Shown here one piece after another: positions 1 through 11,777 of a stretch of DNA of 64,000 nucleotides. Origin of the DNA: Lindgomyces ingoldianus (taxonomy: Eukaryota; Ascomycota; Dothideomycetes; Pleosporales; Lindgomycetaceae); NCBI RefSeq assembly GCF_010093535.1, contig NW_022985222.1, positions 190,686 to 254,685 of the forward strand, read 5' to 3'. Within the stretch, counting starts at the first letter, position 1; every line of letters starts with the position of its first letter. The notes under the pieces were generated by a model. That model worked only from the letters and a program-made list of their open reading frames with translations, searched no databases and was not told the origin of the DNA. A program made the translations under genes and the position numbers.

Positions 1-605
1 ATGAGATCCGCAATCTCGGCGCTCTCGTTGGATCGGAGAATAATACCACCAGCAGACTCTGTAAGAAGGGAGATCAGATCCGCAGAGGTATCCCACGGCT
101 TTCCCGTATAGTGTTCGAGAGGCGTGGCCAAAGACCTCACTTCCTCGATACACTCCATGTCTACCATACGCAGCGGAATGATATCTGAGCGGACAATTTT
201 GCCCTCAACTCGTGGTGCGATAAGCTTTACACTGCGAGGGACCCATTTCCCGTCCAAGATAGTGGAAGCAAGGCAGTCGAGGAGAAATTGGAACGAAGCA
301 AATGAAGCGGAGCACTTGAAGTCTGACGGCAGCAGTTCCTTTGTCCATCCGTTTGAAGACTCGATAAAGATAGGCCCGCTCATAAGCGACTGCGCGGGAC
401 GGAGGGGGCCAGAAATGGCCTCAAGACGCAGGTCGACAGATTGGAACCATGGCTGGTGTGGAGTAGATGTATGATTGATGATATCCCACGTGCATTTCCA
501 ACTTGCTGTAGTATCTTGTGAGCACAAGTTATTTTTATGCGATAAAACAGGAAGCAACTTACCCTTTGACCCTTCAATCGACTTGACGGTGATCTTACAA
601 GCCAT
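1..605 (-). CDS. Uncharacterised protein, N-terminal part (runs off the window)
   Basis: I do not recognise the family. A first exon (605-563) begins with ATG and encodes MACKITVKSIEGSK. A 57-nt intron (562-506) has a GTAAGT donor and a TACAG acceptor. The frame then stays open to the window edge, giving about 180 residues. The readable part is soluble-looking, with no signal peptide or membrane segment. It contains aromatic-rich stretches such as SWKCTWDIINH and PWFQSVDLRLEAISG, followed by a mixed alpha/beta region. The intron restores one continuous frame, which is the main evidence that this is a real gene. Its C-terminus and function lie outside the window. The neighbour on the right is transcribed divergently, so the roughly 900 nt between them probably holds both promoters. 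Confidence 0.6.
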   Translation of the reverse strand, partial: MACKITVKSIEGSKGKLLPVLSHKNNLCSQDTTASWKCTWDIINHTSTPHQPWFQSVDLRLEAISGPLRPAQSLMSGPIFIESSNGWTKELLPSDFKCSASFASFQFLLDCLASTILDGKWVPRSVKLIAPRVEGKIVRSDIIPLRMVDMECIEEVRSLATPLEHYTGKPWDTSADLISLLTESAGGIILRSNESAEIADL

Positions 606-1504
606 AGATGCAAATTAGGAAAGGTTGTCTATTGCGACGCTGGAAATTTGGCGGTTTAGAAATCTTATGAAAATAAAGATCGATCAAGTTGGCAAAGAAA
701 AGTAAAAGAGGCAAAAATGCAGCAGAAGCAGTACGCTTTGGTATGAGTTCTAGGAAATGTTTCTAGGTCTGAAAGCAGCGTTTGTACTTTTAGAGCTTCT
801 TGTATAGTCTCCAAGGCCTACTTTCGTTGCTTCATGGCAACCTCAGATGCTAAGTCCAGCCTTGCGCCGAGTCAGCCATGGCGATAAGATGGGGCTGTTA
901 GGGGCCGTTTGGGATTAGGCGCGCTCCCACCATAGTCAGAGTACGAGACCCACGTCTAGCTTACCGAGTGGCATTGTAAGCTAGAAAGAACGGGCACACC
1001 TTCTGACTAGGCTTGGCTTAGATGTGGGCGAGGTGGAATAGAGTCAGGATTGGGTTCCCTGTCTGAATTTTGCAGAGCGCCTGAGTAAGGTCTGTACCTG
1101 ACTGTCTCGGAGGTCAGGTACCCGCTCCATCCATGTCGTCCGGACTCAGGCGGTTTTGCCACGTGCTCGCCAGCCACACTCGGACCTCCTCGAAGAACAC
1201 TCAGCACGACACACCAGTCCGCCTAACAGCTATCCAAAGATGTTGATGTATTTCACTAGAAGAATGGCCTTCATCACAACCTCCAATTCCACTTCCAACC
1301 CCAAGATCAACTTTCAGCTTCGAGATCCACTCTTTAATTCGAGATCTACTTCCATCTTCTTCGCTCCATACCCCAACTGCCGTCAGAATTTGTCCAATCA
1401 GAGCAAGGCATCTCGTCCAATCAAAAGTTTCCTTCAAGTTCAGCAAAGAGTACTCAACTTTGCCTTGTTCAGTCCACGATTTTCATTTCAGAAAACCATA
1501 CACG
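606..1504. other. Intergenic, divergent promoter region
   Basis: About 0.9 kb lies between two divergently transcribed genes. No ORF here has family-like sequence. The part next to the oxidoreductase start (about 1240-1500) is C/T-rich on the plus strand, as is usual for fungal 5' leaders. I see no RNA gene or repeat. Confidence 0.5.
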
Positions 1505-3222
1505 ATGCCTCTTATAACACCCATTGTTGCCGCCGTTTCGGAGCCTACGGCTAAACCCGCTAGGTTCCTGTTAGTCGGAGTTGGCCCTCATGCCAAGCGC
1601 ACCTTCATCAAGCATCTCAAGGTCCTTAAAGACGAAGGAAAAGCCGAACTGGTCGCGGCCGTTGATGTCATCCCAAACCAGGCTCGAACGGAAGAATACG
1701 CAGCAGTCCACTTCCCCGGGCCCGAACTGATCTTCGTTCCTATGTTCCGCGACCCGATGCCGCCGAGTGTTGTGGTTCAGCTCGACGAAGTCGTTGCTCG
1801 CCTTGGTATCGACTGCGTTATCATTAGCGCAGAGCCGGAATGCCACAAAGCATACGGTCTTTGGGCGATTCGTCATGGACTTCATGTCATTATGGACAAA
1901 CCTATTACTGTTCGCAGAAACGCCGTTACGGATATCAGCCAGGCTGCCGGTATCTCGGAGGACTACCATGAGCTGTTGGAAGCATATAATGAGCTCCAGA
2001 CTCGCAAGGAGACATTTTTCCTCATCAACAGCCACCGTCGGTATCACCCTGGCTTCTATTGTACGAGCGACATGATTGCCGAGATTCAAGCTAAGACTGG
2101 CTGTCCCGTCACTAACCTTGTCTCAACTCATTGCGATGGTTTATGGAGGCTCCCGGGTGAAATCGTCGACCAGCACTATCACCCCTTTAGGTATGGTTAT
2201 GGCAAGGTCTCTCACAGCGGCTACCATTTCCTTGATACGACATACCTCTTCATGAAAGCTGGCTGGAGCGCGAGCAAACGGCCAGATGAAATTGAAGTTG
2301 TTTCGTCGTTCCTCATGCCGAACGGTTTCATGCGAAGCGTCACTACCAAGGATCACCAGGATATCTTTGGTGCGGAGGCTTACGACGCCACGACCGGGCA
2401 TTCGGAAAAGCAAGTGGAAGAACTCATGGAGACCATGGGTGAGTACGATGCCATGCTCCAAATTGCCTTCAAACGGGAAGGTGAGGTCGTCTCGACAGCA
2501 CATATCAACCTCCTACACACCGGCTTCTCGCGCCGCTCATGGCTAGAGAATGGAAAGAACCCAGATCTTTACAAAGGTGTTGGAAGGGTTAAGCATGAGT
2601 CCCACGAGGTTCGCAGCGGACCTTTCCAGACCATTGTGATTGACTCGCGTCAAGCCAACGACAAGCACGACCGTAGCAAGCCCAGCACGGCTGAGCTCGG
2701 CAGCGACAATCATTTCGAAGTCCAATCCTGGCGTAACTGCGATGTGCTTGGCGAGAGTGACCCCCTCAAGGTCTACACGGTAGCCGACCTTGACCGGCGA
2801 TACGATACGCAATTACCAGGTATCTACTCTGAGAATGTTAAGCGAGGGATCCTCTGGGAGGCTGTAGACTACTTGAAGGGCAACAAGCTATTGAACAAGA
2901 TGGCCTCAAATCTGGCGGATCACAGCGTCCCTGCTGCGCTAATGAGCGCTGCATACGCCTCCCATGTTCGACGCACATTAGGCCTTAACCCAATTACTCG
3001 CATTGACCTTTCCTACTCTTCTAGTAGGTGCAACCACTCCCCCCCACTTGTCCATAAATGCTGATATCTATCTTAGAGAGCGACAACGCCTTAGCGGAAG
3101 CTACCCTTCGTCCGGAAGACGTCATAGTCAAGCCGCGTTTCTATTCTACGGCCCAGGTACCTAGGAAGGTCACGAAGTCGCGCAATCTGGGTCGATCAAT
3201 GAAGAGACAGCGTCTGCATTGA
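1505..3222 (+). CDS. GFO/IDH/MocA-family NAD(P)-dependent oxidoreductase
   Basis: The predicted protein is 554 aa. An N-terminal Rossmann fold is shown by the nucleotide-binding loop FLLVGVGPHAKRTF (about residues 21-34). The beta strand AELVAAVDV follows, and then the family's 'EKP' motif in the form MDKPITVR. The C-terminal alpha/beta substrate domain contains VSHSGYHFLDTTY. The reaction is likely dehydrogenation or reduction of a sugar, polyol or related hydroxy compound in the cytosol; the substrate cannot be read. I chose the ATG at 1505 (MPLITPIV) over the in-frame ATG at 1460 because the extra 15 residues are not family-like. The long exon would end at 3064, but a 53-nt intron (3024-3076) joins it to a basic tail ending at TGA 3222. 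The protein is longer than typical 350-400 aa members because of an extended substrate domain. Confidence 0.85.
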
Positions 3223-3942
3223 TTTACTGTCTCTCAACGCAAGGATTTAAACAGCATATCGCCAACACTAGAATGATTTAGGTAGAATTTCATTTCTGGA
3301 GCGGAATCTACACGAGTTGCTAGAGCCCATTGCATTTATAAACATCGCTGGCGAACAAAAAATGGGGATAGATCTTAATTTGCATTGGAGTTGGGGTTTT
3401 GGGAAATGAAGCGATTTATTACTTATAGCTTACTACGAGGAGATTTCTAATAGATTCGCACTTTTTTTTTTTTTGAAAGACTTGCTTTGGCTTCCAAGTA
3501 ATAAGTAACGGGATTTAACTAAGAGAGCGATGAGATCAATGTTGTATACTGGCACTCCCTGCTAAAGACGTGCAATGTGCTGCTGTATCCGCAAGAATTT
3601 ATGGCACCACTACGAGTAATCTTTCCAGATGAATGATATTGATGAGATTGGTGAAGTTGATTTGTAGGAACTTCTTAGGCTTATCGACAAAAACCTGCTA
3701 AGGCACACACTCCTCACGAATTCACGACATTTTGAGGCTTTCTTCTTGATAAGGAAATCATGCACCACGGTTATTGTACAATGCAACTATTTACAGATGT
3801 GGATGTAGATGTGGACGTAGCTCAAGCCTTTCACCCTTGAAGCACAGCCCAGATGCCTAACCTTGACCCATAACTCCTGTATAACCTGCAATGCTAATCT
3901 ATGCTTTTTTCTACTATGCACTTTTAATCTTACAATTAGAAA
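3223..3942. other. Intergenic, convergent 3' ends
   Basis: The stretch is AT-rich and lies between two convergently transcribed genes. It contains a T homopolymer near 3464-3475. No ORF, RNA or repeat could be supported. It probably holds both 3' UTRs and polyadenylation sites. Confidence 0.5.
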
Positions 3943-5677
3943 CTACGAGCTATGTAGCAGGGTGCATATAGCATTCACAATCACTTCCGGCCTCCTATTC
4001 TCTCCGGCTACTCCTCCACCCATCTGACATGAGGTATTACTCAGAGAGTCGAGCAGAGCATACAAGTTTGGAAGCTGGAAGGAATACGGAAGTCAGCGGA
4101 AGGAGCTTTATTGGAATTGGGTTAGCCAGACTCACCTCTTCTTGAAATGTGCTCTTCAGCCTCAGCACATCTTCAGCGGGAAGTGGCTCGCTATTGTGCG
4201 CCCAAGATTTGCCTTCTCTCCGCAAATAGCGCTTGCATTCATCCTCTAGTACCGTTTCTGCTGAGCGAGTCACCTCGTCGCGCCACCCCTGGACCTCCCA
4301 ATCACTCCAGCCAGTTGATCGCTCTCGAACCTGAGATAACATGTGTGGCAATTCCCGACGACGACTCAAACGCTGGGTATCGGCAAGTGAAGGCCGGTCA
4401 TTCAAATCGGCAGTCCAGAATTGCGTACAAAGATCCTCTATTGAAGAGAAGCCTAGTGGTTTTATGGTGGATTGCGCAGAGGCCAAGCGGGTGCTCAATG
4501 TCCCTGTCGCAGACGGCGGCCTAGAAACTACGGATTTCTTTTTCGCGTCCGTATTCCGCGAGGTTCCAGTAACTGATGAAATCAACGACGATGAGCTCGA
4601 ACTTTCGGTTCCATTTGGGTATAGATTCCATATTCGAGGGATTATATCTTCGCTCTCAGATCCAGACAGAGATGTCGAATTCGACTCTTCGACATCATAG
4701 TCTACATCAGAGCCCATATTGCTCGTTGGTCTTTTCCGCTTCGATAAAGTGTTGTTTGACGGATATAGAGGGGTCTTTGAACGGGCTCGCAGTTCCTCTC
4801 TACTACTGCTTGAAGCACCAGTATACTTTCTGTGAAGAGCCGCCGGTCGTCGGAGGGAATGTACACTTGTTGACTCTGTGCCCAACATCGAAATATCCTG
4901 CAGACAAAGAGTGCCAAGATCCATAGCAGCAACGGCAGGGGAGCTGTGATTCGACGGTGGGTTCTGAGTTCCATAAGGGAGCTGTGGTTCTGAAGGAGGT
5001 GAATGCGACGTGCGGACTCTAAGTCCGTCCCCGGAATGGAGATTAGATCCGTGTACAGTATGGATAGCAGAGCCTCCATACTTGTCCGAGTTTTCAAACC
5101 CACTAGATGGGAACAGTACCGCATCTGGGACATCGGGCCAACTTTGATGCGCGAAAGCTCCCTCCGAAGGGAGGCTTTGCATCATTTGCGAGTCGTCCAT
5201 TAAGGAATCAAAGTGGGCATCGCCATTCCGACGCACACCATTTACGAGTTGGTCATGACCTGCGTTAACCATGCGTCGCATAGGAGCCACATTCCCAGCC
5301 TGCTGTTTGGCATGCAGTTGCATTGGGAGAGGCATCGTGAGGGGATCCCATAACGACGTGTCGAGATCAGCGTCGCGATATGGATGGGTTGGCGATTCAG
5401 TCCTTGGCTCGCCATTTACCGAAGCACTTGAAGATCTTGCGTGTTCGGCGGCGGCGCGCTCGAGTGCTTCGATCCTTTCCTTCATATTCCTGCCTGCTTT
5501 CGATTAGAAGGTAGTTCAGAGTTAACGTCGTTCTAGGGCGCTATCCTTACGATAGTTTCTCTGGGCCAAACGGTTCTGTATTCGCTTGCGCTCTTGGCGG
5601 TCTGATATATGAGACCAGTCGTCCTCATTCGTATCCCCATGCTCCCTGACTTGCTTTTTGGATGTGGACAATGACAT
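3943..5677 (-). CDS. bZIP transcription factor
   Basis: The predicted protein is 538 aa in three exons (5677-5551, 5493-4136, 4074-3943); the introns are 57 and 61 nt. A basic region (DRQERKRIQNRLAQRNYRR, about residues 25-43) carries the fungal AP-1-like signature N-x2-AQR-x2-R. A short leucine-zipper-like helix, NMKERIEALERAAAEH, follows. The first intron falls inside the DNA-binding region, and splicing restores it exactly. The rest is low-complexity and Ser/Pro-rich, with a nuclear-signal-like SKRKRP, and probably serves for activation. The second intron removes the frame that would end at 4037 and adds a 44-residue tail. The ATG at 5677 (MSLSTSKKQ) lies about 25 residues before the basic region; the longer upstream frame has no convincing start. 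The factor is nuclear and its target genes are unknown. The neighbouring oxidoreductase and the ruined P450 would be natural candidates, but that is only inference. Confidence 0.85.
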
Positions 5678-7209
5678 GTTTAGCCTTACACCGATCGTTG
5701 AGGATCGGTAGCGCCGTTGCTTGTTATCTACAAGTGACTCTTTTATTAGGTAATGGAAGAGTGGAAGTATGCATGCTCGCGGCAGAGCAGACTTTCTACA
5801 CTTCAAGGAATCCTTCAATGGCGTGCTGTGCTTCCCAAAAATTAGGATCGGGTGCCTTGACAGTAAGCTTTCGGCCATCCGCCGCATAGCTTGGCCGAAA
5901 TCAGCCGCTGGTACCCCATGGAGTATCGACAGGGGCACCCTGCTGAATCAACACATGGCCCAACATCTAGCTGGATGAGAGGCAAACTCACACCGCTTCG
6001 CAGCGCATGGGTAACCAAACGCACACCTCGATCTAGCATGTGTAATTTTTCCTGCTCAGCCTCCTTATTATCGCACCCTATTCGGTCCTGCCAAGAGCGC
6101 ACTCCCTGAGGCCACCCGCTAAGAAGCGACCAAGTGTGGTTAAGTGACTGCGCCATACTGCTTGTTTGTCGGCTCTGTTGGAGGAATCCTCGTATATTTA
6201 ATCTCCGCCACAAACTACTCGGGGATCTAATCGGTGCTTATTAACGTCCCAGCCTCGTGCCCAAAACTCCGACCCTCTCAGGGCTTTATCGCATTTGATA
6301 CGCCTGCACGTTAATTGTCATCCTGTCTGCAAGGTGCCCATTGCGTATTCTCGTTAGCGGGGCCTGCTAATAATTTTACAAGGGCTGTGGCCGGACCTGG
6401 CGTGAGGGATGAGGAGGATTTTGAACTCGGGATGAGCTTGTTTTGAATGGTTAATATCGAGAGAATTACCAAGTCCAGTCAGGCTTCGGAGTTGGCGTGA
6501 GTTGCTTTCTTACCTTTCTTCATTCGGGGAATAGCTTCTGCAAGCCGAACTAGCCTCATCTCAGCTTTAAATCAGAGCAGCTCCGCAACCAATACGTGTC
6601 TGGCGTGCTCTCACGTCCTCCATATCTCAGTTGTCAGATCCACCGTCAAATCGATTCTCATGAGCAGGAACAACACAGCTAAGCTAACCATTGATGGACC
6701 TATCTATGGTCAGACCAAAATATAACACCACAAAACCAACGACTTACTATTCCTAACCCCGGCCACTGGAACCTCGCAAAGTTTCCCAAGTCGGATTTCG
6801 GACTAGCTGTTGAAGAGTTGCCCTTGGAAGACCAAATCCTTCGCGTAAGCGACCGCTCTGCGCCCCTAGAGCCTCCATCCATTCCATTATGCAAGTGTAG
6901 AAGCATCTCAATCCAGATGGATTCCCCATCTAGAGTTCAGCCTCGCAAACTCCAAGCTCAGAAATCATTAGATCTTTCGATTCTTAGAAGACAGTCTCCG
7001 AAGTCGGAGTCCTTTGGCAGTCAGACCTTACTCAACCCTCACGTCACCCATTGGAGGATCTCCAAACTTGGAAAAAAAAAAATTGCACAAGGTCAACACC
7101 ACGTGTTCCTACAGTTTCATTAAAATCTGACCAGATCGTGAGCATGCACAGATGTATTCCCAGGTTCTGAACTGGTTAGTGATTACTCCAAGTGAGAGCT
7201 CTATTCAAC
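5678..7209. other. Intergenic region, leader of the bZIP gene and upstream part of the P450 relic
   Basis: No gene is supported. Several short minus-strand ATG-initiated frames, one of them starting MAQSLNHTW near 6157, lie in the likely 5' leader of the bZIP gene and could act as upstream ORFs. The rest, 6300-7200, shows no family-like sequence. Confidence 0.4.
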
Positions 7210-9055
7210 ATGCTGGTAGTCAGCCTCACAAGAAATATTCTACGCACGAGGTTTTTTCTTACCCTTATTCTGCTCGTCATTTTACATTCACTCTATCTCA
7301 CTGCAACACGGGTAACAAATTACTTGCACCTTCAGCGGCTCAAATGACCCCGCATCGATGCTCCCATCGCTAACCTTGGTCCTGACGGGGACTACACGGC
7401 TGTAAAAGAACGGTACATGCTCCACTTCAAAGATATCCTGAAAGAGGGGTATGACAAATACAAGCATCGAGAGTTTCTGGTGTGGGGAATCGATGGATTT
7501 ATTACGATCCTATCACCGGATTATCTCGAGGAACTGAACGTGCTGGGTAAGGATGTTTTGAATTTCCACGCCGCGAGTCAGAGGGTATGTGAGTAAAAAG
7601 TTCCTGAATTTACTATATTCTTACTTCATAGTTGATTCATTGCGAGGACTGTGAGCTAACTTGAGCTTGTCGATTTGGTAGCGAATCATTGGTGACTATT
7701 AGTGGTTTGGTATTGCGGATGAGTTGGGAGCACACACGGTCTTGGTTGATGATACGAGGCAGATTGGTAAGTTCGCATATGAATATCTTCAAAATATCAA
7801 ATTACAACTAACATGCCTGTCTCACTCTAGGTGCTATGCTTCCGGGCATCCACAATGACATCGACCATGCGCTAGCCACTGAGTTGCCTGCTTGTGAAGG
7901 TTTGCGACCAACTCCATCTCATTTTACAGACTATGCAGCTGACACCTATCCTCCAGAATGGACACGCTTACTTGTTTGGCCCAAAATGTTCCGTGTCATA
8001 TGCCTTGTAATCTCGCGCATGATTGGCGGCTCGCTTGTCAGTCGAGATGAAGCTTGGATCCATGTGATGACTGGATTTGTCGAAGACCTCGTTGTTGGCT
8101 CGTGGGAGCTCAGGAGCTACTCCTTGCTGTTACGTCCAATCGTAGCCCGCAGGTTGGTTCCTGGAATCCATCGGGTGTGACGGCACCAGAAGGACGCAAG
8201 AAAGATAATCTTACCAATTATAAAGAAACGCCGACAAGCAGAGGCACAGGCTCGTGCTACAGGAGATAAGTATGAGAAGCCGAATGTCCTCATTTAGTGG
8301 TTGACAGAAAATGCTGCGAAGGCAACCCCGAGACCGGATAATAATGTGTCCGACTTGTGTTTGGTGATCACTTTTGGGGCGCTGCATACTGCAACAGCGA
8401 CGTTGACGAACGTCATATTCGACCTTGCAGCGCGGTCAGAGCATGTGGAGCCGTTAAGAGAAGAGTACCTAGCTGCAAATGAGAAATATAAGCAAGGTTG
8501 GAATGAGAAGCAGGCGTTACTTGTGAGCAGCTTGAGCAAGCTAGATAGCTTCACGAGGGAATGACAGCGGTTGAATCCGATGACACTGAGGAAGCCTCAT
8601 CCCTGAAGTACTGCAGAAGCCAATCTTTCCAGCATCTTATACTCCCGTCGTACTCAACCCTGTCACTCTCTCAACAGGCCTCCACTTCCCCAAAGACACG
8701 CACATCCTTATACCTGCAGCGATAATCTCGCTCAATGCGACAAACTATACGTCACCATACGAGTTTCGCGGGTTCCGCTTCCACGAGCAGCGAACCGGTG
8801 CTTCCGGAGATGCCATGCACAAAGGCCAATTTATCGGCACAGCCACGATAGATGCACTTTTTATATGGCCGGAACGCGTGTCCTGGACGCTTCTTCGCAG
8901 GTGCGGCTATCAAGTGCATTGTTGAACATCTCAGGGGAGAATTTGAGATGAAGATAGTTGAGCCTGAGAAAGGAAGCCCGGAGAATACTATAAAAGGGGC
9001 TATACGTCTGACGTGTGAAAGCTTAGAGGCCGTGTCTCTGAGGAGAAAGAAGTAG
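7210..9055 (+). pseudogene. Cytochrome P450 pseudogene
   Basis: A recognisable P450 is broken by several lesions. It starts at ATG 7210 with a membrane anchor (RFFLTLILLVILHSLYL) and the motif PRIDAP. It continues with REFLVWGIDGFITILSPDYLEEL and EEYLAANEKYKQG, and ends with the haem-binding loop FLYGRNACPGRFFA (about 8852-8895). Intron-like gaps near 7590-7700, 7770-7830 and 7900-7957 keep their splice sites. In the frame of the protein I see stop codons at 7345 (TGA), 8178 (TGA), 8295 (TAG, where family members usually have LQWL) and 8562 (TGA). A frame change sits just before the haem loop, about 8848. The I-helix and ExxR regions are poorly preserved. The sequence resembles the ent-kaurene-oxidase/gibberellin-type fungal P450s, though this is a judgement by eye. 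It is not expected to make an enzyme. Confidence 0.8.
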
Positions 9056-11777
9056 ATGGGAAAGTGGGGGGGAAATAGCTACCATAGGCTGTAAAAAGGT
9101 TAAGGGTAGAAAAATCTTCATGGAAGCGAAAAGTTCAATGCTCAGTGGAGTAGAGGGAAGTCTTAGGTAGTGGATAACCGGCGGGCAGAATAAAATATTT
9201 TTTATTACCTTAGAGCATTGTCAATATAAATCAGCCGAAGTTGCAATCGAGCCTGAAGCTAGAACCGCTGACCATTACGAGCAGTGGTTGGCAGTTCAAA
9301 TGTTGTACAAGTGTTGAGCCAGGTTCGTTAGTAATTTTCGGACCAGGTCTTGCCCTTGGACCCAAAATACCCTCTGAACCCAGCAACACTAATTTGCGCA
9401 ACTGTTCCTATCCCAAATTCGAACCGGCATATTCGTATTTTCTTCTGAGAAGAGACTTCTGGCCTTGGCGGCCTCATTCAGGGCGCCTCATCCAGGGCGC
9501 CTCATCCAGGGCGGCCAAGCACTTAGCGCTCCCAGCAGCGTCCTTTTCGAGCTCTTGTTACGGGCGAGGAACGTTACGGATAAGCTTTTGGGGCCGTAGG
9601 TACGGGATCCCTTCATAGATGCCATTTGGGGCTCCTCATCCACCACCGTTTTAGCACCGCCGTTTTAGCCCTTGTTCTTTACGTGCAGTTAAGGTTCAGC
9701 CCCAGGCAGGGCGTAAGTGGGGCCGAGGAATAAAGCTAGGCCCTTATTGCTTGATGATCCCTTGTTCATCAGCTGAGAGCTTAGTTATCGTAGCAAGAAT
9801 GGACCCATCAGAAATTAGGGCAAACTTTAGGTTGGGAAGGCTTGGGTGAATGGGTGAGAACTCTATTAGATTCGTGCTGGATAGCTGGGCTCTTATTTCT
9901 AATATTACCCGACGGAGCTGCCGAACCACGTGTCAATTTCTAGGGAAGAAACCAGGATTTGCAATACCAAAAATATTCTCTATATAAGCTTCTATACATT
10001 AGATCTGCAACTTCATTTATTGCACGATACTGTTCAAGGATCGTGGGGGGTTCTCGTGGTCGCTATTGAAGATTTGTTACCGCCTTCCTCCCTCATTCTA
10101 GAATAATATAATAGCTAAACACTACTCTTTTTTCATACGTCATACCTGCATCGAGGGCTTTACCATCAGGCATCTAGCTTCCTACATAAATACTCTCCGT
10201 CACGCAACCCGTAACCAAGCATGAGATGTTACAGAGAGAACTTTCCGGCGGACGAAGGGATCCTACAAGTAATTCTCTAAGCTGAAGCCGTTACCCAACA
10301 ATATTCTGCCGTCGTTTAAACGGACTGAACGAGCCTAAGGCCGAGCTACACCGGGCTCAAGGAAAGAGTTAGGTCATCAAAATAGACACGTCGATATTCT
10401 CGAGTCCTGACGAAGACAAATCCACCCATAAGTGTATATTTTAATACCAAGAAAGTCCTTCCATCGAGTCTCTGCTGGAGCAGTCTGTTGGGGCAGTCTG
10501 CTTCGCTACCCCCTAAGGTGGTGCCGGTTTTGTGTTCTACCATGTGCCTCACTGATCCTCAGCTATTTGCCTATCCCTTGCCTGCTTTCGTGTTTGTGGA
10601 CTTGTCGCAACTCCTGTCATACACTAAGTTCCAGTGAACTTTTCTTCCAAGAACTTAGAGTTGCTTTAGTGAAGGAGGAATGAACCTCTGAAGATGAAGG
10701 ATTTTATAACCTTGTACCTCCGAACCTCAACTTGTGAGAAAGTTAGGAGAAGGTTGAACCGCACCGAGGATGATCTTGGATGATTTGGAATGCGATATTT
10801 TACGGGGTTAGTAGGTTTGTTTTCATATTCTAAGTCAAGGCTAGAGCGACCGCGATGCTTCCGAAGTTTCAAAGACTTTTTTACGTCTAGCTATGCACGC
10901 TCTTCTGAATTATTTTCTTTTGCTTTGCAGTCCCTGCGAAAGCCACGAACATAGCTTCTAGGTTATTTCTATTCGTATGGAGGGGAGAATTGAGATCGGG
11001 GGCTTTTATATTGTTTATCCGACATTGTGCACTCGCGAAAGACCCTCCACCTTCTCACATATCCCTTAAAAGAAATCCAATCCTTACACCATATAGCGGA
11101 AGAACCCTTTCAGGAATATTTCACACATCTTCTAGATCTCTTTGTATGTGGTCCATAGCTCTTATTAAATGGGTTTGTTGAGGGTAGAGCTACTTCTGAG
11201 GCCTAGCTCCATTGCCACATCCGTGACTAAGACTGCCTCCGGAAGTGAAAAGTATACATCCTCTCGACCTCCTGCATTAGAATATCCACAGGCATATCAC
11301 TTCTCAGTTCTTGTTAATAGGAGCGAAACGGAGGCGGAGTGAAAGGGGGGATAATATGTGAACATTGGTTTCGAATGGAATAAGTCATTTAGGAAGTGAG
11401 GAGTAGGGAGAAGGGTGGTTTCGAGCGATGGTGGTGATGAGCGTAATCAAGAGACTATGCTGTCTAGCAAGATCTAGATCATATCCATCTTAGATAGTCG
11501 GAGAAAAGATAATAAAACACAACCCCCGGAACTGCACCACTTTCAGATATAGAATTACTATTACCTATATATGATTGAGTGATTTAACCCTCTATCTTCC
11601 AATAACTTGTGACAACAAAAGAAATTAGTTCCGATGACTCCAGTGAGGTCTTACTGATACAATGCCGTGCCTCCATACTTATACAGCATAAATTCCTCCA
11701 TCCCAAGCACCGCGCAATGCAATGCAACGCAACACAAAACAAAACAACTCCTATCTCACCCACCGTCCCTCTCACAC
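9056..11777. other. Gene-poor AT-rich stretch
   Basis: About 2.7 kb has only short ORFs that match nothing I know and overlap on opposite strands. It contains a three-unit minisatellite (9472-9513) and many stop codons in all frames. It looks like decayed sequence. The last 200 nt are probably the 3' UTR of the LMBR1 gene. Confidence 0.45.
9472..9513. repeat. 14-bp minisatellite, three units
   Basis: There are three head-to-tail copies of a 14-nt unit, CCTCATYCAGGGCG. The first has T where the other two have C. The repeat is directly visible in the sequence, and no gene lies nearby. Confidence 0.85.

Noticed and set aside
1571..2089. 172-aa minus-strand ORF inside the oxidoreductase
   Set aside because: It lies antisense to a well-supported coding exon and has no family-like sequence; it is a shadow of the real gene.
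5678..5938. N-terminal extension of the bZIP frame
   Set aside because: The frame is open, but the extra residues are not bZIP-like and no good ATG is present. MSLSTSKKQ at 5677 is the natural start.
9405..9425. GGTTCGAATTTG on the minus strand, B-box-like
   Set aside because: No A-box at the proper distance and no cloverleaf could be drawn.
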